DNA of 64,000 nt from Phylloscopus collybita (lineage: Eukaryota > Chordata > Aves > Passeriformes > Phylloscopidae), in NCBI GenBank assembly GCA_027886175.1, contig JAJNNQ010000003.1:22237501-22301500 (forward strand). The letters are read 5' to 3'. Numbering within the stretch: the first letter of the stretch is position 1; each line of letters starts with the position of its first letter. The notes under the pieces were generated by a model. The model was not told the DNA's origin. It did no database searches and saw only the letters and a program-made list of their open reading frames with translations. Made by a program: the position numbers and the translations under genes. Positions 49,927-64,000 of the stretch are shown piece after piece.

Positions 49927-52804
49927 GCGGGGCTGTGGTGCTGGCAGGCTCCCAGCCAGAGGCTGCTCGTGGCTTATCGAATTTCTCTCGATGGCAGCAG
50001 ATTAAGCAGGCGGTGGCTGTTCTGGCTGTCCCCAGGCAGAGCGAGCTGCCCACAGCCTGGGGGAGCTGCCTGGCCCTGCCCCTGGCCCTGCTCGCTGCAG
50101 CCTGGCCCCTCTCTGTACAGGATGCTGAGTGCCCACAGCCAGTGATGCCATGGGAGCATCACTGAATTCCTGCCTGCAGCTGCGCCAGGGAAGTGAGTCA
50201 GGGGAAGGAAAGGAGGGTGAGGAGCAGCTGGGTCAGTGTCTGCTGCTGGTCCCCAAGGGCACACGATGTTGCCTGGGCTCCAGGTGTGGCAGGGATGGAG
50301 CTGGAGGGCTGCAGAGGAGCAGAGGGAAGCAGTGCATTGCCCACCAAGGAAGCCGAGGGAAATGGATGGCGCAGAAAATGGAACTCTGCAGCAGGGAGTG
50401 CTGGCCAGGAGAGGAGCTCACACTGCTGGGCCAGATGGGAACGCACTGGGATGTTGCCTGTGGATGGCAGGGGGAGAGGAAAGGTCCTGCTGGTGAGAAG
50501 GGGGTTTCTCATGGCCAGCAGCAGTGGAGGAATGGGGTGTGGGGCTGGCTGGGCAGAAGAAGGCAAAGAAAGGAAAGCAGCACCAATGGAAGGTACACAG
50601 CAGGATGAGGTACATGGAAAAGTGGTTCAAAGGAGAATTTCTTCATGGGAAATGATGGGGCTGGAGTGCTGGGAATGGCACAGGGGTGGGAGGGGATAAG
50701 AGCAGGGGCTGAGGTGGCCCGTGGCAGGCAGCAGGCAGGCCTGGGGCTGGGCAGCTCACTGATGGGTGTTGCTGTTCTGGGGGTGTGCAGGAGGCAGGAA
50801 TCCAGGGACCTGCCCCACCTCTTCGGAGCCCTGGTAGCTGGAGAGGCTGCAGAGCTGGGGAAAGGGAGCTGTCTTGACATGAGAGGAGAGGGAAATGTTT
50901 GACATGGGCAGTTGTCAGGTGCAGATGGGATCTGGCTCGGGGATGAATCCATTGTCCTTGAGTGGTGCCACAGGGTGGAGCAGCTCGAGCTGATGGCCTC
51001 GTGAAGATGCAGCCCTTCCACATGGGAATATATCCAATCATTTCATGGGAAAAACAACTTCTTCATTCCTCTTTGGCAAGGACTTGTGTTTAATTTTTCC
51101 TTTCCCCCATTTGAGTGGGGAGGCAGAGGCCACTGGCAGGCAGCAGCCCCCTTGCTGGCTTAGGCACTCAAGGGTGGTGTTAAACACCTGCTTAAAATAA
51201 TCCAAGCTCAAGAAAGCCTGAGACCAAATACTTGAACTCTGGAATTTATGGGTGTGATCGATGGCTGAGCACAGTGGGAGCTCCAGAGCCATCCCAGCGG
51301 GAAGATAAGAGGAGGGCTTGGGAACTCCAACAGAAGAAGCTTTGTCTCTGCATGCTATTGGACATGCCAGCTCACTTATAAAATAGGCAAAGGGTTTCTG
51401 AAAGGCGGTGCCCAGCTTGTAACACTTTCTTGATGCAAATTTTCCCACTGTGCCTATGGCTTCCTCTCACGCCCTTGGAAATCAAACCAGAGCTGTCAAA
51501 CCTCAGGTAATTTTATAGCCATCCCCTTCTCTTGGGATACTTTCAAATCTGTGGATCTGTTTTTTCCTTCCCCTCCCCCCTGCCTTTTTTTTCCACAAAT
51601 TCTGTTGAATTTTTCATTTCCACTATGGGAAAACACATCTCATGTTTAATATCCCTCCTTACTGCTCCACTTCCTTCTGGTCATGGCCCATGTAACCAGA
51701 GCTGTGCCCGTGCTCACCAGCGATCCCAACGATCTCATTTCTCCCTGATCTCCTTCCTCCTGGAGCAAATATCCTGTTGAAAAAACCCAGCTTTGAAAAG
51801 CATTAGGGAATTCACACACACCCTGGCAGGTGGAGTGCCAGAGGAGCAGTTCCTGCCCATTTTCTGAGGGGTCCTGTGCTCCATTTTCACCACCAGGCTC
51901 AGCATGGGGAGCCGGGGAGCAGGGAAAGGCAGGAAAAGGGGATAGATGTTAGAAGGCAGGAAGGGATTTTGTCAGGTCCAAAAGGATCCTGAAGGATGCA
52001 GCAATCAAAGGATCCCAGGATAATTTTCTGGCCAGTGCTCATGAGGCTTAACTGGGAATGGCCTGCAGAGCACCTGGGCATCAGTGCTGGGATGGACAAC
52101 TGCTCTGGGAGGTGTTGGGGAGGGGTTTGTTTTGTCTTGTAAGATTTGTGACTAATAATCTTTTAGCAAAAGGACTGGAAATATGATGGTAAACTGGGAG
52201 CTTCAGCTGAGTGCAATGGCCACTGGCTTCCCAGGAAGGGCTGCTGGTGCTGATACTGCACAGTCTGCTTTGTGGGAGCTGAATGGGAGGCACATGCCAG
52301 TGACTGCGTTCAACCACCGCCTCCTTTCCCAATGGAATGCCAGCGCTTTCCTCCCCGCCCCACTCTGTCCTGCTGCCCAGTCCCTGCTCTGCTGGGCTTG
52401 GAGTGCAGGCAGGAGGCTTGGGTAACAAGCAGTGCACTTGCTGGCAGATTAGGGGGCACCTGCTTCGTACCACTGGCACCCTGGGATGAGAAAGCTGCTC
52501 CTTGGGGGTCGTGCTGATGCTGACAGCGCTGACAAGGCTCTGTCTGCTGCTGGGGGTGCCACCCAAGTGACCCTGCAGGGTGATGGAGGCTCCAGTGCTG
52601 CCCTGGGGTGAGGGCAGGGATGGCCCCTGGGACTGAGCTGGGCGTCCTGGCCTGAGCTGTGACAGGGAGAAGGAAGAGGTAAAAGGAGGGCAGACAGAGC
52701 AGTACGAAACAAAACGTCACCTTCCGGGCAGGGGCCAAACAGTGTTCCCAGGAGGTCTCCTTGCACAGGCTCTCCGTTCATCCTGCACAGTTGCAAGATG
52801 TGGA

Positions 52805-64000
<11,196 letters not shown>

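Overview
This window is vertebrate nuclear DNA, most likely from a bird. It has split genes with GT-AG introns, CpG-island promoters, a CR1 non-LTR retrotransposon with a reverse-transcriptase remnant, short endogenous-retrovirus LTRs, and very compact introns (74 and 78 bp in one gene). The gene order PASK, MTERF4, SNED1, MAB21L4, AGXT, KIF1A matches human 2q37.3 as I remember it. I cannot name the species from sequence alone.

Layout: 1-4154 (+) is the 3' end of PASK, the last five exons encoding most of the kinase domain. 5065-6170 (+) is complete MTERF4 in three exons. 8523-28518 (-) is the complete SNED1 coding region, which I resolve into 32 exons that join in frame to 1438 codons plus stop; its 3' UTR probably runs down to about 6360. 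28519-37490 is intergenic, with the SNED1 CpG island, simple repeats, one solo LTR and one candidate enhancer. 37491-41704 (+) is MAB21L4 in five exons (436 aa). 42315-45793 (-) is AGXT in 11 exons (417 aa). 46.8-47.9 kb is a CpG island that I take as the KIF1A promoter. 53094 to the window end (+) is the KIF1A motor-domain half, 14 coding exons, and the gene continues past the edge.

The genes are not a pathway. PASK is a nutrient-sensing kinase, MTERF4 a mitochondrial ribosome-assembly factor, SNED1 an extracellular-matrix glycoprotein, MAB21L4 an epithelial Mab-21-like protein, AGXT the glyoxylate-detoxifying transaminase, and KIF1A the axonal vesicle motor. What links them is conserved synteny. 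Two pairs (MTERF4/SNED1 and MAB21L4/AGXT) converge tail to tail with about 100 bp between 3' ends. Two pairs (SNED1/MAB21L4 and AGXT/KIF1A) face away from each other.

I found no evidence of a wholly new biological system. The observations most worth a second look are: AGXT keeps both a mitochondrial leader and a C-terminal SRL peroxisomal signal; SNED1 lacks both integrin motifs known from human and carries an apparent extra EGF exon; KIF1A has alternative-exon architecture after the neck region (a 27-nt microexon and a 75-nt in-frame acceptor choice); a ~200-bp duplication flanks the first KIF1A coding exon; and a ~320-bp pure polypyrimidine tract lies in a KIF1A intron.
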